This document shows, piece by piece, positions 19,405 to 29,918 of a stretch of DNA of 64,000 nucleotides. Under the pieces are notes generated by a model. The model worked only from the letters and a program-made list of their open reading frames with translations, had not been told where the DNA came from and ran no database searches. Position numbers and translations under genes: made by a program. Each line of letters starts with the position of its first letter. Positions within the stretch are counted from its first letter, which is position 1. Location: positions 1 to 64,000 of the forward strand of contig JBBSQW010000019.1 in assembly GCA_038243635.1 (NCBI GenBank), read 5' to 3'. Source of the stretch: Pseudopedobacter sp038243635 (GTDB lineage Bacteria > Bacteroidota > Bacteroidia > Sphingobacteriales > Sphingobacteriaceae).

Positions 19405-22400
19405 ATTAAAAAAGTATTCAAAATAACGCTTTACATACTGGTTGCTATCATATTATTGTTAGCAGGCGCTATTTTGTCTTTACAACTTAAACCAGTGCAA
19501 ACTTGGGCTGCCAAAAAAGCAGCGAATTTTCTGTCCTCAGAGCTAAATACGCAGGTACAAATTAAAAGCTTGTATTTAAAGCCATTCAAATCTTTAGTTT
19601 TAGAGGGGCTTTTTATTGAAGATTTGGATAAAGATACTTTATTAAACGCACCCAAACTTACTGTAGATATTGCCTACTTTGCTCCTTTTAACGAACGCAA
19701 AATTACGTTACAAAACATTGAGCTGGAAAATGCTACTTTTCACTTGAAGGATTATAAAGACACCACCACAAATCTTTCCTTTATTATCAATTACTTTAAT
19801 TCTAGCGTGGTGGATACCGTAAAAAAGAAGCCATTTGATTTTACGCTGAATAATGCAACAATCAAAAATCTTGATTTTATGTACAAGAATTACCGTACCA
19901 GAGATACGGTAATTAATGGCGTTAATTATAACGATGTGCATATAACCCATTTAAGCACCAATCTAGAGAACATCAATACCAAAGATTATTTTCTAAAAGC
20001 TAAAATTAACAAGCTAACTTTTAAAGAACAAAGTGGTTTTGTTTTAAATAACCTAACGGCGAATGCAACCATTGCTGCAGATCGGATTGTTTTAGAGAAG
20101 TTGTACTTAAAGACCCCTAAATCTACTTTACGAGATTATTTTAGCATGCGTTTTAAAAGCTATGCGGATTTTGATGACGTGATTAACAAAGTGACTATGG
20201 AGGGTCATTTTAAAGATGCAAAGCTGGATGCTAAAGACATTGCTTTTTTTGCACCTCAAATTAATTATATCACGCTTCCGATTAATGTTACAGGTGTAAT
20301 TAAGGGAAAAATAAACAGTTTAAAAGCAAAGGATTTATTAATAAAAGCCGGAAAAACCACTTACATTAAAGGCGATTTTGAAGTGAAAGGTTTACCGGAA
20401 ACCAAAAACACTTTTTTAGATCTAAAATTTAAGCAGATTTACTCTAACAAAGCGGATATAGATTATATTATTGAGCGCTTGACTGGAAATAAAAAGAGCA
20501 GGCTACCAGATGTGATTAGCAAGTTTGGCAACATTAATTTCAAAGGGCAGTTTACTGGTTTTTTTAATGATTTTATTGCCTACGGTGATTTTAAAACCAA
20601 GCTAGGTCAAGTAAAATCCGACGTTAACATGAAGATTAATCGCAATAATATTCCTTCATATAGCGGCAAAGTGCAGGCAATTGATTTTAACCTTGGCGAT
20701 TTAGTCGAAGAAGAATCTATCAAAAGAACTTCTTTTGTGGCAAACATTGATGGGCGTGGGTTTGAATTAGATCAGCTTACAGAAAAATTAGATATTAATG
20801 CAACTTATTTTGAATTCAACAACTACAGTTATCGGAATATTAAAGTAAACGGAAACATCAACAAACAGGTATTTGACGGAAAGCTTAACATCAACGATAA
20901 AAACATTAAACTTGATTTTGATGGAAAGGCGAACCTTAATCCAAACTTGCCAGAGTTTAATTTTATAGCTGAAATAAAACATGCAAAACTGCACAAACTA
21001 AATTTTGGAAAAGACACTCTTTCTGTTGAAGCTACAATAAACACAGATTTTAAAGGGAGTAATTTAGCTAACATACAAGGAGAATTTAACGTTCGAGATT
21101 TAAGAGTTACTACCACAGAAAAATCAGTAATTATTGACTCGGTAGAATTAAAGGCCGAAGGTGTGGGGAAAGACCGTTTATTGGCACTAAGTTCTAACAT
21201 TGGAGATGCTTATATTAAAGGTGAATACGATTTAAATACGCTGCCTTCAGCATTTAAAACTATTGTTAAACGATACATTCCCTCGTACAGAACGGCTATT
21301 GTTAAACCCAAAAATCAGAATTTCGAATTTAGGATGGATTTAAAGAACTTCGATTACCTATCCAGCTTGCTAATTCCCGAACTTAAAATCCCGGAAAGGG
21401 GTGCTTTTTACGGCAAGTTTAATTCTAGCAAAGACACGGTTACCTTAAGTGGGTTTGTGAAAACGCTTACCTATAACGATATCACTTTTAGCAATATTAT
21501 TATTGACCAAAATACTAACAGCAAATCTTTAGAAGCCATTGTGTCTATGGATAAGGTTCAGCTTTCTAAGGATGGTGCTTTTGTACAGAACATCATTATC
21601 CAAAACACCTTAAGAAACGACAGCCTTACGTTCAACGTAAAATTATCAGATAAGGACGCCATAAACCAGCTGGATTTATACGGTTTAGTAAAATTTGGTA
21701 CCGATACGCTTGCGGAGATTAGTTTACTACCGTCTGATGTAATTATCGATAATCAGGTGTGGAAAATACAAGATCAGGTAAAAATTAAATTTGATGACGC
21801 CCGTACACTAATTGAAAACTTTGAATTGAGTAGCAATAATCAGCTAATTGCTATTAACGGTGCAATATCTAAAAGACCAGAAGACGGCTTAGAAGTGGTG
21901 ATCCAAAATTTTAAGATTTCGTCTTTAGGTCAGGTTACCAAAGCCTATGGTGTTGACATAAGCGGTACGCTAAACGGCACCGCAAATCTTTCGGCAATTT
22001 TAGGTACGCCAAATATTAAGTCAGATTTATCTGTTGACTCTTTAAAATACAACAACACCCTTATTGGCGATTTGAAAACAGTTTCAGTTTATAATAATGC
22101 TACAAACAAAATTGATGTTGACGCTAGCATTTTTAAACGTAACACCAAAACGATGGATGTCAAAGGTAACGTTGATATTAAAAGTGAGACCAACAATCTT
22201 AATTTAGACGTTGCTTTAGATAAAACCGAATTGGTTATTGTAGAGCCTTTTGTGAAGAGTTTGGTTTCTAATTTAAAAGGTCAGATAAGCTCAGATTTAA
22301 AAGTTAGCGGTAAATTTAATAACCCAAAAATAGACGGTACCGTTGATTTTATAAACACGGGAGTTACCGTTAACTACCTTAAAACGGCCTATACCTTTAC

Positions 22401-23871
22401 CCACAAAGTAAAAGTTGAGAATAGTATTATCAGTATAGAAAACCTTAAATTGACAGATATAAACGGCAACACAGCCGTTGCCACCGGTACGGTAGACTTA
22501 CGTAAACCCGACAACCCAACCATTACCGCCGAAATTGATGCTAATAATTTTATGGCGTTGAACACAACTGCTAAAGATAATCCGCTTTATTTCGGTAAAG
22601 CCTTTGCTACCGGGAAATTCACTTTCGCCGGCCCTACGGACGCCATGAAAATTAACATCAAAGCAAAAACTGAAAGTGGTACCGAATTTACAATTCCTTT
22701 AAACGGAGCCTCTACCGTTAGCTCTGACGATTTTATTAATTACGTTGCTAAAGATTCATCGTTAAATAAAAAAGAAGCAATTAACTATTTCAACGGTTTA
22801 ACCATGGAGTTTGACCTTAGCGTAGATGAAGGTACAACCGCTAATATTTTGACAGAAGTTGGAAATTTAACGGGCCAAGGAACTGCACAATTGAATCTTA
22901 AAATTACCAGTTTGGGCGATTTTGAGATGAAAGGCGACTACATTATTGACGCCGGACAGTTCGATTTTACGGCGAATAACTTGATTGATAAAACATTTGA
23001 CATTAAAAAAGGTGGAACGCTTAGATGGACCGGCGACCCGAGTGATGCGGAGATTAACATTAACGCTAGTTATACCACTAGAGCGTCTTTAGCTCCTCTT
23101 TATGCTGCAGCCGGACGAACGTTACCAGATAAAGATCAAAACCTACGTGTATTGGCAGAAGCAGATATGCTTTTAAAAGGTTCGCTATTAAACCCACAGA
23201 TTGATTTTAACCTAAACTTCCCAAATAATGCTGGTTATATGACCGAGTTACAAGGATATTTGGATGATAAAGATAACGAGGCACAACAAGTGATTAACTT
23301 AGTGGTGCGTAACAGTTTTAACGGAAATTCTAGCGCTGGTATTGGTATTGATAACCAAACCTTAATTGGCTCTGGTCTGGAGCTGGGTTTTAGCAAATTA
23401 CAAAATATTGTATCACAAACGTTGGGTGTAAAAAACCTAGATTTCAACTTACGTTCTTTAAGTGAGTTTGGAATTGGTTACAGCTTTTTTAATAACCGTC
23501 TTAAAGTGCAGGGTAATTTTGTAAACAATAAATACGATAATGATTATTTTAACAATAATGTTTTCAATTCGTCTTTACACGATTTAACCCGAGATGCCCA
23601 AATGACCTACGACATTAAAAAAGACGGCAGTTTGGTAGGGAAAATTTTCAACAGACCATCGAGTCGAGATTTTTTTAATTTGAATAGCGACATTTATACA
23701 AACGGCGTGGGTTTAGTATATGTTCAGGAATATGACACTTTCAAAGAGTTTATACAAAACACCTTCGGCAGAGCCAAAAAGAAAACCCAAGACGAAGAAA
23801 AAGAAGACGCAGAAAATCGTAGTAAAACTCGCCAATCCCCTATAGTTTACCCACCCAAAAAAGAGGATTAA
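19405..23871 (+). CDS. TamB-type (DUF490) translocation/assembly module protein
   Basis: Very large inner-membrane-anchored protein with a long beta-solenoid spanning the periplasm, of the AsmA/TamB class, which acts in outer-membrane protein assembly or phospholipid transport. The N-terminal anchor (KVFKITLYILVAIILLLAGA) lies upstream of the first TTG (19456). The frame is open back to 19393 but holds no ATG, GTG or TTG there; ATT at 19405, giving (M)KKVFKITLY, is the best start. The rest is repetitive beta-rich sequence (LNNATIKNLDF-like repeats). The C-terminal domain typical of TamB spans about 1150-1490: IDAGQFDFTANNLIDKTF, GGTLRWTGDPSDAEINI, FNLNFPNN, LGFSKLQNIVSQTLGVK. The tail is charged. 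About 1488 residues from ATT, normal for Bacteroidota TamB. Confidence 0.9.
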   Translation: MKKVFKITLYILVAIILLLAGAILSLQLKPVQTWAAKKAANFLSSELNTQVQIKSLYLKPFKSLVLEGLFIEDLDKDTLLNAPKLTVDIAYFAPFNERKITLQNIELENATFHLKDYKDTTTNLSFIINYFNSSVVDTVKKKPFDFTLNNATIKNLDFMYKNYRTRDTVINGVNYNDVHITHLSTNLENINTKDYFLKAKINKLTFKEQSGFVLNNLTANATIAADRIVLEKLYLKTPKSTLRDYFSMRFKSYADFDDVINKVTMEGHFKDAKLDAKDIAFFAPQINYITLPINVTGVIKGKINSLKAKDLLIKAGKTTYIKGDFEVKGLPETKNTFLDLKFKQIYSNKADIDYIIERLTGNKKSRLPDVISKFGNINFKGQFTGFFNDFIAYGDFKTKLGQVKSDVNMKINRNNIPSYSGKVQAIDFNLGDLVEEESIKRTSFVANIDGRGFELDQLTEKLDINATYFEFNNYSYRNIKVNGNINKQVFDGKLNINDKNIKLDFDGKANLNPNLPEFNFIAEIKHAKLHKLNFGKDTLSVEATINTDFKGSNLANIQGEFNVRDLRVTTTEKSVIIDSVELKAEGVGKDRLLALSSNIGDAYIKGEYDLNTLPSAFKTIVKRYIPSYRTAIVKPKNQNFEFRMDLKNFDYLSSLLIPELKIPERGAFYGKFNSSKDTVTLSGFVKTLTYNDITFSNIIIDQNTNSKSLEAIVSMDKVQLSKDGAFVQNIIIQNTLRNDSLTFNVKLSDKDAINQLDLYGLVKFGTDTLAEISLLPSDVIIDNQVWKIQDQVKIKFDDARTLIENFELSSNNQLIAINGAISKRPEDGLEVVIQNFKISSLGQVTKAYGVDISGTLNGTANLSAILGTPNIKSDLSVDSLKYNNTLIGDLKTVSVYNNATNKIDVDASIFKRNTKTMDVKGNVDIKSETNNLNLDVALDKTELVIVEPFVKSLVSNLKGQISSDLKVSGKFNNPKIDGTVDFINTGVTVNYLKTAYTFTHKVKVENSIISIENLKLTDINGNTAVATGTVDLRKPDNPTITAEIDANNFMALNTTAKDNPLYFGKAFATGKFTFAGPTDAMKINIKAKTESGTEFTIPLNGASTVSSDDFINYVAKDSSLNKKEAINYFNGLTMEFDLSVDEGTTANILTEVGNLTGQGTAQLNLKITSLGDFEMKGDYIIDAGQFDFTANNLIDKTFDIKKGGTLRWTGDPSDAEININASYTTRASLAPLYAAAGRTLPDKDQNLRVLAEADMLLKGSLLNPQIDFNLNFPNNAGYMTELQGYLDDKDNEAQQVINLVVRNSFNGNSSAGIGIDNQTLIGSGLELGFSKLQNIVSQTLGVKNLDFNLRSLSEFGIGYSFFNNRLKVQGNFVNNKYDNDYFNNNVFNSSLHDLTRDAQMTYDIKKDGSLVGKIFNRPSSRDFFNLNSDIYTNGVGLVYVQEYDTFKEFIQNTFGRAKKKTQDEEKEDAENRSKTRQSPIVYPPKKED

Positions 23872-24300
23872 GATCTTAGAATTTAAGCGTTTGTTTAGCC
23901 ATGGGTTGATTATTAAATGCTTATTGTTTAAATACGTGAAACAGATTTTACTTACTCCGTGGAGAAATAGTAAGTAAAAACGAGATCAATTGAAATGTAT
24001 TATTTTGCTGGGTTAGGAATAAAGAGAAATTATTTTTAGAAGCCGTAAGATTTGAAGTGACCGATTAATAAAACTTACATCCTCAACTAACCAAATTTAC
24101 ATAGTTCACCTTATCAATAAGTTGTTTTATCGGATGTAATCATTTTAGTTTAACACTTTTTCTCGATATTTTAATATTTACATTAAACTATTTCTTTTTA
24201 AATTTTCCATGTCACCATTTGGAATTAGTTATAAAGTTAATTTTGTTTTATTTACAGTCGGCTATTAACATTTATTCACTTAAAGTTAAAAACAAAATTA
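23872..24300. other. Gene-free AT-rich stretch
   Basis: No supported gene or clear terminator. It separates the TamB-like gene from a broken lipoprotein gene. I see no repeat shared with the dispersed families described elsewhere. Confidence 0.4.
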
Positions 24301-25254
24301 TGAAAAAACTACTATTAGGAGCAATCGTGATATTTATGATTACGTGTTGTAAAAAAAACCAAATTGATTCTAAAAATAGCGAATCTTCGGTATCTATGTC
24401 AAATCTGGTTATCTAGAATTCAAAGATATCCAGTCATTTAAAGCCACATTAGAGGAATTAAAAAAAATGGATAATGGACAGCTTATTACCTGGGAAAAAA
24501 ATATCGGACAAAGTTCATTAAGAGCAAAGTTTGCGGAATTAAAGGAAACCGATTCTCAGGAGTTAAACCCTGTTGAGGAACCATATTTCGCAGCAGTAAT
24601 TAATAAAGATGGTGTATTTTCTATAGGTTCTGAAATTCATGTTATTACGTATGACAATGAGTATTTAATCCAAAACGGAAATGAGGAAGAACTGAAAAAC
24701 GTTTTGAATAAAAATATTAAATTAGGATCAAATTTAAAATCATTTTCAATACAAAGGAGCGTCCTAAACCAAGTGTCTGTCGAATTAAACAACAAGTCTA
24801 CCACCACAGAAAACGGAGAAATAGGCGCAGTGAGAAAAACGATGTGTACAGGAGACCGCACAACTATAGACCCGAATGTTCGTCTAACGGTAGAAGGGAA
24901 AGGGTAAAGCTGATGGCTTTTGTAAATAATTACGCATCGTACGGAATAATTGGGGTAAAAATCTTGGGTGAAGCATACAGGAAGGGTGGTGTTTTTGGCT
25001 CTAAATCTTGGAGAACTGACGAAACTTAATATGGCAAAATTGAAGGAACCGCCGACTTTACTTATGCAGGAGGGCTATTTAATATTCCTTTCTCGGTTGA
25101 GGAGTACGATAATGAAGATATTCGAAAAACCATTTATGATTATTACACTACACCATTTTATAGTTCCATAAATACTAATTATATAGACGCAACCTATACT
25201 TATCAAAAGAACACTGACTGTCCACTAACAACAAAATTTATACACCAACAATAG
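24301..25254 (+). pseudogene. Lipoprotein of unknown family, frameshifted twice with one internal stop
   Basis: ATG 24301 opens a lipoprotein signal (MKKLLLGAIVIFMITCCKK; Cys16 or Cys17). The frame stops at 24414, but shifting near 24397 continues as SGYLEFKDIQSFKATLEELKK into the open segment 24467-24907 (YFAAVINKDGVFSIGSEIHV). A second shift near 24905 leads to RVKLMAFVNNYASYGIIGVK. This passes a TAA at 25027-25029 and goes on as YGKIEGTADFTYAGGLFNIP to a TAG at 25252. Joined, this is roughly 315 coherent residues. The family is not recognised. Either the gene is dying or the assembly has indels here. Confidence 0.7.
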
Positions 25255-25324
25255 TTATTAGTTATTAGCTGACTTTTGCCTTCGTTCTTGAAAATAAGAA
25301 TGACGGCATTGTAGTTTTGAATTT

Positions 25325-25957
25325 ATGAAAAATACTATTTCCTTAATGTTATTTCTAGCATTATTCTCAAGTTGCGCTGTAAACTATAAATCAGAAAAAG
25401 AAACTTTAATCGATGAAGAGCAGCCCACCATTAGTCATGACTATCAAATACTAATAACAAGCCGTATTGATAGTGCATTTCTTTTCAAGAATAAAAAAAT
25501 AAAAACCAAACTTTTAAGAAAAGGTTATCAATCGTTTATAGTCACAATAACAAATCCCACAAATGATACTTTATCTATATCAGAAGAAAATCTATTTGTT
25601 ATAACCGCTTATGAACCTCTACCAATTCTTCCAAAATCAACAGTTTTAAAAGTCATTAACCTAAATAGAGGCTTATTCATAGCTGCTGGTAGTTACGGAA
25701 TCTTATCGTCTTTTGCTTATGCTGGACATAAAGTTATTGTCAGTAAATCAAATGTTTTGTTATCTCTGCCTATAATTGCATATGGGATGATAAATACTAT
25801 TCAATCATACCGTACAGCAAAAAATCTCAATGAAGACTTAAATAAAAACTATATCATCGGTAAAAAGATTATGCCTAAAAGTAAAGCTTCTGGAATTGCA
25901 GTTGTGAAAAGTAATCAAAGCGATGTTAGCTTTAAATACAAACTGAACATCCATTAA
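25325..25957 (+). CDS. Uncharacterised lipoprotein
   Basis: 210 residues beginning with a lipoprotein signal, LFSSC with Cys17 as the likely lipidation site. The middle region (LLRKGYQSFIVTITNPTNDTLSISEENLFVI) suggests a beta-sandwich. A moderately hydrophobic stretch (RGLFIAAGSYGILSSFAYAG, about 118-137) and another at about 146-160 might associate with membrane. I do not recognise the family. It is followed by the DUF4249/TonB receptor operon but a 62-base gap separates them. Confidence 0.65.
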   Translation: MKNTISLMLFLALFSSCAVNYKSEKETLIDEEQPTISHDYQILITSRIDSAFLFKNKKIKTKLLRKGYQSFIVTITNPTNDTLSISEENLFVITAYEPLPILPKSTVLKVINLNRGLFIAAGSYGILSSFAYAGHKVIVSKSNVLLSLPIIAYGMINTIQSYRTAKNLNEDLNKNYIIGKKIMPKSKASGIAVVKSNQSDVSFKYKLNIH

Positions 25958-26019
25958 CCGTTAAAGTGTGTTAAAATATTGTAACGTACTCGCTTAATAC
26001 TTTATTATTGCATTACCTT

Positions 26020-26856
26020 ATGAGAAACATAAAAACAAAATTTGCGCCCGCACTTTGTTTGATTCTAATCTCTTTGTCTTCATGCATTAGAGAAGAAATC
26101 ATTCCTTTGAGCCGCAATGGGCAAAGTAAAATAGTGGTCATCGGATTTTTAACGCCTGCACCACAAATAGATATTTACGTCGGCCGGTCACAACCTTTTG
26201 GAAAATTAGATTACCAACCAATCGATTTTACAGAACCCAACGCAGTGGTCAAAATCTCGAACGAATACGGAAGTGTTAAAGTGCTTAATTCAAACAGCTC
26301 CAACCCCTCTATTTATTCTTGTTCACAAACTGATTTCCCAATAATCGCTGGAAAAAAATACACCATTACTGTAACCGGAGATACGGGAACAATAAACGCT
26401 AGTACAGTTGTACCGCCGCAAGTGGCATACTGGAAAACAGCGGTACTCTCTGGCCCCCAAGAAGACCTATACTATACTTTCTCAGGCTCTTGGGAAAAAA
26501 TCGCAGAACATAACGATGTAGATTATGGAGTAAGTATAAAGACTAATGGAAAAGCCCTCGATTTAAAAACCAACGAAGGCATTAACAAAGTGAATAATTT
26601 ATATACCGTCAAAAGGGATGTTTTCCTGGGAAATTCACAGACAATACATGTAACATTACTCACTAGAGATCCTGTGTTCTCTGCCTTCAGCCGTAAAACA
26701 GATTTAACCGTTGAAGTTTTTGAAAATCTCAAAAGTAGTGCATTTTCCGATATCATTTCAGGTTTTAAGGGTGTAATTCCAGATGCGGGCAACATCAGTG
26801 GAGGTATTGGCGTATTTGGCAGTTATTTAAAGGATACCAAAATATTAAACAAGTAG
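26020..26856 (+). CDS. DUF4249-type lipoprotein, partner of TonB receptor
   Basis: 278-residue lipoprotein (LISLSSC, Cys22), probably surface exposed. Features of DUF4249 proteins: an early KIVVIGFLTPAPQIDIYVGRS strand pair, AVVKISNEYGSVKVL, a FPIIAGKKYTITVTGDTGT core and a GGIGVFGSY end. DUF4249 genes pair with TonB-dependent receptors in Bacteroidota and presumably act like SusD for a non-glycan ligand; here the pair order is DUF4249 first. ATG 26020 is used rather than an upstream TTG (26008) because it begins the signal directly. The stop codon abuts the receptor ATG at 26857. Confidence 0.85.
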   Translation: MRNIKTKFAPALCLILISLSSCIREEIIPLSRNGQSKIVVIGFLTPAPQIDIYVGRSQPFGKLDYQPIDFTEPNAVVKISNEYGSVKVLNSNSSNPSIYSCSQTDFPIIAGKKYTITVTGDTGTINASTVVPPQVAYWKTAVLSGPQEDLYYTFSGSWEKIAEHNDVDYGVSIKTNGKALDLKTNEGINKVNNLYTVKRDVFLGNSQTIHVTLLTRDPVFSAFSRKTDLTVEVFENLKSSAFSDIISGFKGVIPDAGNISGGIGVFGSYLKDTKILNK

Positions 26857-29223
26857 ATGCACATGAAAGCCACTTTTTACTTTTTGATATTCTTTCTTTC
26901 AGTAGCTCTTCCAAAACTAACAGCCCAAACAAAGCAAACCTATTTTATTGACTTACAAATAACAAACTCAGCGAACAAGACTGTTAAAGATGCGAAGCTC
27001 CAAGTATTTAGTCTTTCAAAAACTTTTGTTGCTGATAAGCATGGTAAAATAATTTTAAATATCCCTTCCGGAGATTATATCGCTCGTGTTTCTGCTCAAA
27101 ACTTTAAATCAAAAGATATTTTTATTGGGTTGAAAAAAGACACACTTATAAATATTTCTTTAACATCTATTTACGGAGGCATTTTGATAGAGGAGGTACA
27201 GGTTAAGGGCAGAATACTGGATAAACTTAACAACCCTGTTGCCGGTTTAGAGCGTTTGGATAAAACTACCATAGAAAAAATACCAGCTTTACTCGGCGAA
27301 AAAGATCCGATAAAAGCTTTACAATTTTTGCCGGGGGTTATTGCCACTAGCGAGGGCAGTGCAGAGATAAATGTAAGAGGGGGCGGAAACGACCAAAATA
27401 TGATTACACTTGACGAAATTCCCATATACAGCTCTACTCACCTATTTGGACTTTTCTCCACTTTTAATCCATTGGCAATATCCAGTACCATTTTGTACAA
27501 AGGAGATTTTCCTTCTAATTTAGGAGGCAGACTCTCTTCCGTCACTAGCCTTACAACCACCGATACGCTAACAAAAACAATCCATGGTGAAGCCGACTTG
27601 GGCGTAGCTACCGCAAAAGCTTCTTTGTCGGTTCCTTTACCTCATCTAAAATCCTCCTTTTTTTTAGCCGGTAGGCGTTCCTACTACGATTTGTTATTTA
27701 AAACTTTTGGCAAGGGCAATACAGATATTTTTGCTTTTCAAGACTACAACTTCGGCTGGATATATCAGCCAAACACAAAACACAAGTTCAAACTCACGCT
27801 TTACAATGAGCAGGACGCTGCAGGCACAACTATAACCGAAGCAGGTTTTTTAAAAGGGAGCGCAGAAAAAAAACAAAGCGTTGTGGCTTTATCCTGGAAG
27901 TACAGATTAAATAATCAATGGAATAACGCAGTCAATATCTATTCAAATGAATATAAAAGTTCTTTAGCAGAAGAAAAAAGAAATGCGGTGGAATCTTATC
28001 TCTATAATTTCAACACTGCTATTAAAGATATTGGAGTAAAGAACACCCTTGCTTATACATCAACAAAAATCAATTCGTTTGCAGGCTTCGAAGCTATCAG
28101 ACACAGCTTTATGCCAACCAAGTTAACTGGCGATGAGCAAGGCGAGTACTTTAATTTTAAGAACATTCAAGATGGCACCGCTATTGATTTCAGTATTTTT
28201 GCGGGTACTTTAGTAGAGTTGGGAACAAACTCTAAACTAAGTTTAGGTCTCAGAAATAACAATTATTTCATCAGGCAAAACGCTTACCATTCTTTAGAGC
28301 CTCGGCTGTCTTTTCATTACTCATTTAACAACTCCAGCTCTATAAAAATTTCTTATTCTAAAATGACTCAATCTATTTTAAGACTAACCAACCCAGGTCT
28401 AGGTCTTCCACAAGACATTATTTTATCTGCAAATAGTTTTAACAAACCACAAACGGCAAATCATTTTTCTTTAGAGTACGTGAAGGATTTTGAATTTGAT
28501 AAAGAGAAATTTACTTTTAGTCTACAACCTTTTTACAAAAACACACACCATATCGTTTCATTCAAAGATGGCTTTGATACCAGAAGTTTGATGTATGGTG
28601 CTACTTATAAAGGAGACAGTTATTCCGATGTGATCACTACCGGAAAAGGAAGTGCTTACGGGTTAGAATTCATGTTGGAAAAAAGAACTGGAAAACTGAA
28701 TGGATGGGTTAACTACACCTATCTAAAAGCATTGAATCAATTTGATAACTTAAACCGAGGTTTAGCTTTTGCTCCTTTACAGGATAGAAGACACAGTTTA
28801 AACTTTGTCGCAAATTGGCGCATCAGCAAAAATTGGAATGTAGGTTTTTCTTGGATGTTTATATCAGGGCAACCTGTTAGCGTTCCAAAAAGTATCTTTT
28901 TACCCATCAATCCAGATTATGCTAGCGGCAAACTACAGGTGGACAATAATACGCCCTACTTTCTTGAACCAGGTGAACGGAATAACGTTAGGATGAAGCC
29001 TTTTCACAAATTAGACGTTACATCCGCGTATAATTTTAAACTCTTAGGTCTTGATGCTACGCTAAATTTAGGATTTTACAACTTATACAGTCGCTCAAAT
29101 TCTAGTTTCTATTATATCGGCAAATCTAGTTCTAAGAACACGACAACATTAGGGAAGCCAGTATTGAAGTCCGTTTCTTTATTTCCAATTATTCCGTCTG
29201 CATCATTAAAAGTGAAATTTTAA
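26857..29223 (+). CDS. TonB-dependent outer-membrane receptor
   Basis: 788 residues: signal peptide to about 24 (LPKLTAQ), a carboxypeptidase-like beta domain (about 28-105, TVKDAKLQVFSLSKTFVADKHGKI), a TonB-box-like junction (ILIEEVQVKG), the plug (KDPIKALQFLPGVIATSEGSAEINVRGGGNDQNMITLDEIPIYSS) and a 22-strand-type barrel ending SASLKVKF. It lacks an STN domain, so it probably does not signal to an anti-sigma factor. Translation may start at 26857 or at the ATG 26863. It is directly fused in the operon to the DUF4249 lipoprotein and followed by a TetR regulator. The ligand is unknown. Confidence 0.92.
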   Translation: MHMKATFYFLIFFLSVALPKLTAQTKQTYFIDLQITNSANKTVKDAKLQVFSLSKTFVADKHGKIILNIPSGDYIARVSAQNFKSKDIFIGLKKDTLINISLTSIYGGILIEEVQVKGRILDKLNNPVAGLERLDKTTIEKIPALLGEKDPIKALQFLPGVIATSEGSAEINVRGGGNDQNMITLDEIPIYSSTHLFGLFSTFNPLAISSTILYKGDFPSNLGGRLSSVTSLTTTDTLTKTIHGEADLGVATAKASLSVPLPHLKSSFFLAGRRSYYDLLFKTFGKGNTDIFAFQDYNFGWIYQPNTKHKFKLTLYNEQDAAGTTITEAGFLKGSAEKKQSVVALSWKYRLNNQWNNAVNIYSNEYKSSLAEEKRNAVESYLYNFNTAIKDIGVKNTLAYTSTKINSFAGFEAIRHSFMPTKLTGDEQGEYFNFKNIQDGTAIDFSIFAGTLVELGTNSKLSLGLRNNNYFIRQNAYHSLEPRLSFHYSFNNSSSIKISYSKMTQSILRLTNPGLGLPQDIILSANSFNKPQTANHFSLEYVKDFEFDKEKFTFSLQPFYKNTHHIVSFKDGFDTRSLMYGATYKGDSYSDVITTGKGSAYGLEFMLEKRTGKLNGWVNYTYLKALNQFDNLNRGLAFAPLQDRRHSLNFVANWRISKNWNVGFSWMFISGQPVSVPKSIFLPINPDYASGKLQVDNNTPYFLEPGERNNVRMKPFHKLDVTSAYNFKLLGLDATLNLGFYNLYSRSNSSFYYIGKSSSKNTTTLGKPVLKSVSLFPIIPSASLKVKF

Positions 29224-29273
29224 CTAGCGATGTCAAACAGAACATCATGCCACATCTATCTATTTATAAACCT

Positions 29274-29918
29274 ATGAATGAAAAAATCAAAAATAAAGAG
29301 CTTACTAAGCGAAAACTGCTAAACGCCGTTGGAGAAATAATCAAAGTGCAAGGGTATCAGGGATTAGGTGTAAATAAGATTGCTAAACAAGCTAAGGTTG
29401 ATAAGAGATTGATCTATAGATATTTTTATAGCCTTCAAACATTATTAGAAACGTACATTCTTGAGAAGGATTACTGGTTGAAGATTTTAAATGAAGAACA
29501 AATCAAAAACCAAACAAATGACCTAGAGACCCTGATTGGTACATTAATTTCGGGCCAGTTTGATTGCTTTCAGGATGACGAAGAAATGCAAGGGCTTATG
29601 CATTGGGAACTAAGTGAAAAAAATGACCTCTTAAATAGTATTGTGAGAGTAAGAGAAGACTTAAGAGGTGAAATTTTTAAAAGTGTAAATAATGACCCAA
29701 AAGGAAACTCTATAGATTTGAAGTTTACCAGCGCACTTTTAATTGCTGGGATTTATTATCTCAATCTTCATCATAGAGTTAATGACTGTAAATTTTGTGA
29801 TGTTGATATCCAAAACCTTGATGACCAAAAAAAATTAAAAAAAGCTATTTCATCAATTTTGGAATTGAGTTTTCAAAAGAAAACGAAATCGAAAGTTGAA
29901 TGTTCAAAGAGCATTTAA
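29274..29918 (+). CDS. TetR/AcrR-family transcriptional regulator
   Basis: Starts with a standard TetR DNA-binding domain: LTKRKLLNAVGEIIKVQGYQ, LGVNKIAKQAKVDKRLIYRYF (helix-turn-helix), then a helical ligand domain of about 150 residues. ATG 29274 (MNEKIKNKELTKRK) is preferred; an in-frame ATG at 29247 would add nine residues. It lies 50 bases after the TonB receptor on the same strand, so it may be cotranscribed and control the import pair in response to the imported ligand. That regulatory link is inference from position. Confidence 0.85.
   Translation: MNEKIKNKELTKRKLLNAVGEIIKVQGYQGLGVNKIAKQAKVDKRLIYRYFYSLQTLLETYILEKDYWLKILNEEQIKNQTNDLETLIGTLISGQFDCFQDDEEMQGLMHWELSEKNDLLNSIVRVREDLRGEIFKSVNNDPKGNSIDLKFTSALLIAGIYYLNLHHRVNDCKFCDVDIQNLDDQKKLKKAISSILELSFQKKTKSKVECSKSI

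Noticed and set aside
29224..29273. Longer TetR start at 29247
   Set aside because: The nine added residues precede the usual TetR start; kept as an alternative only.
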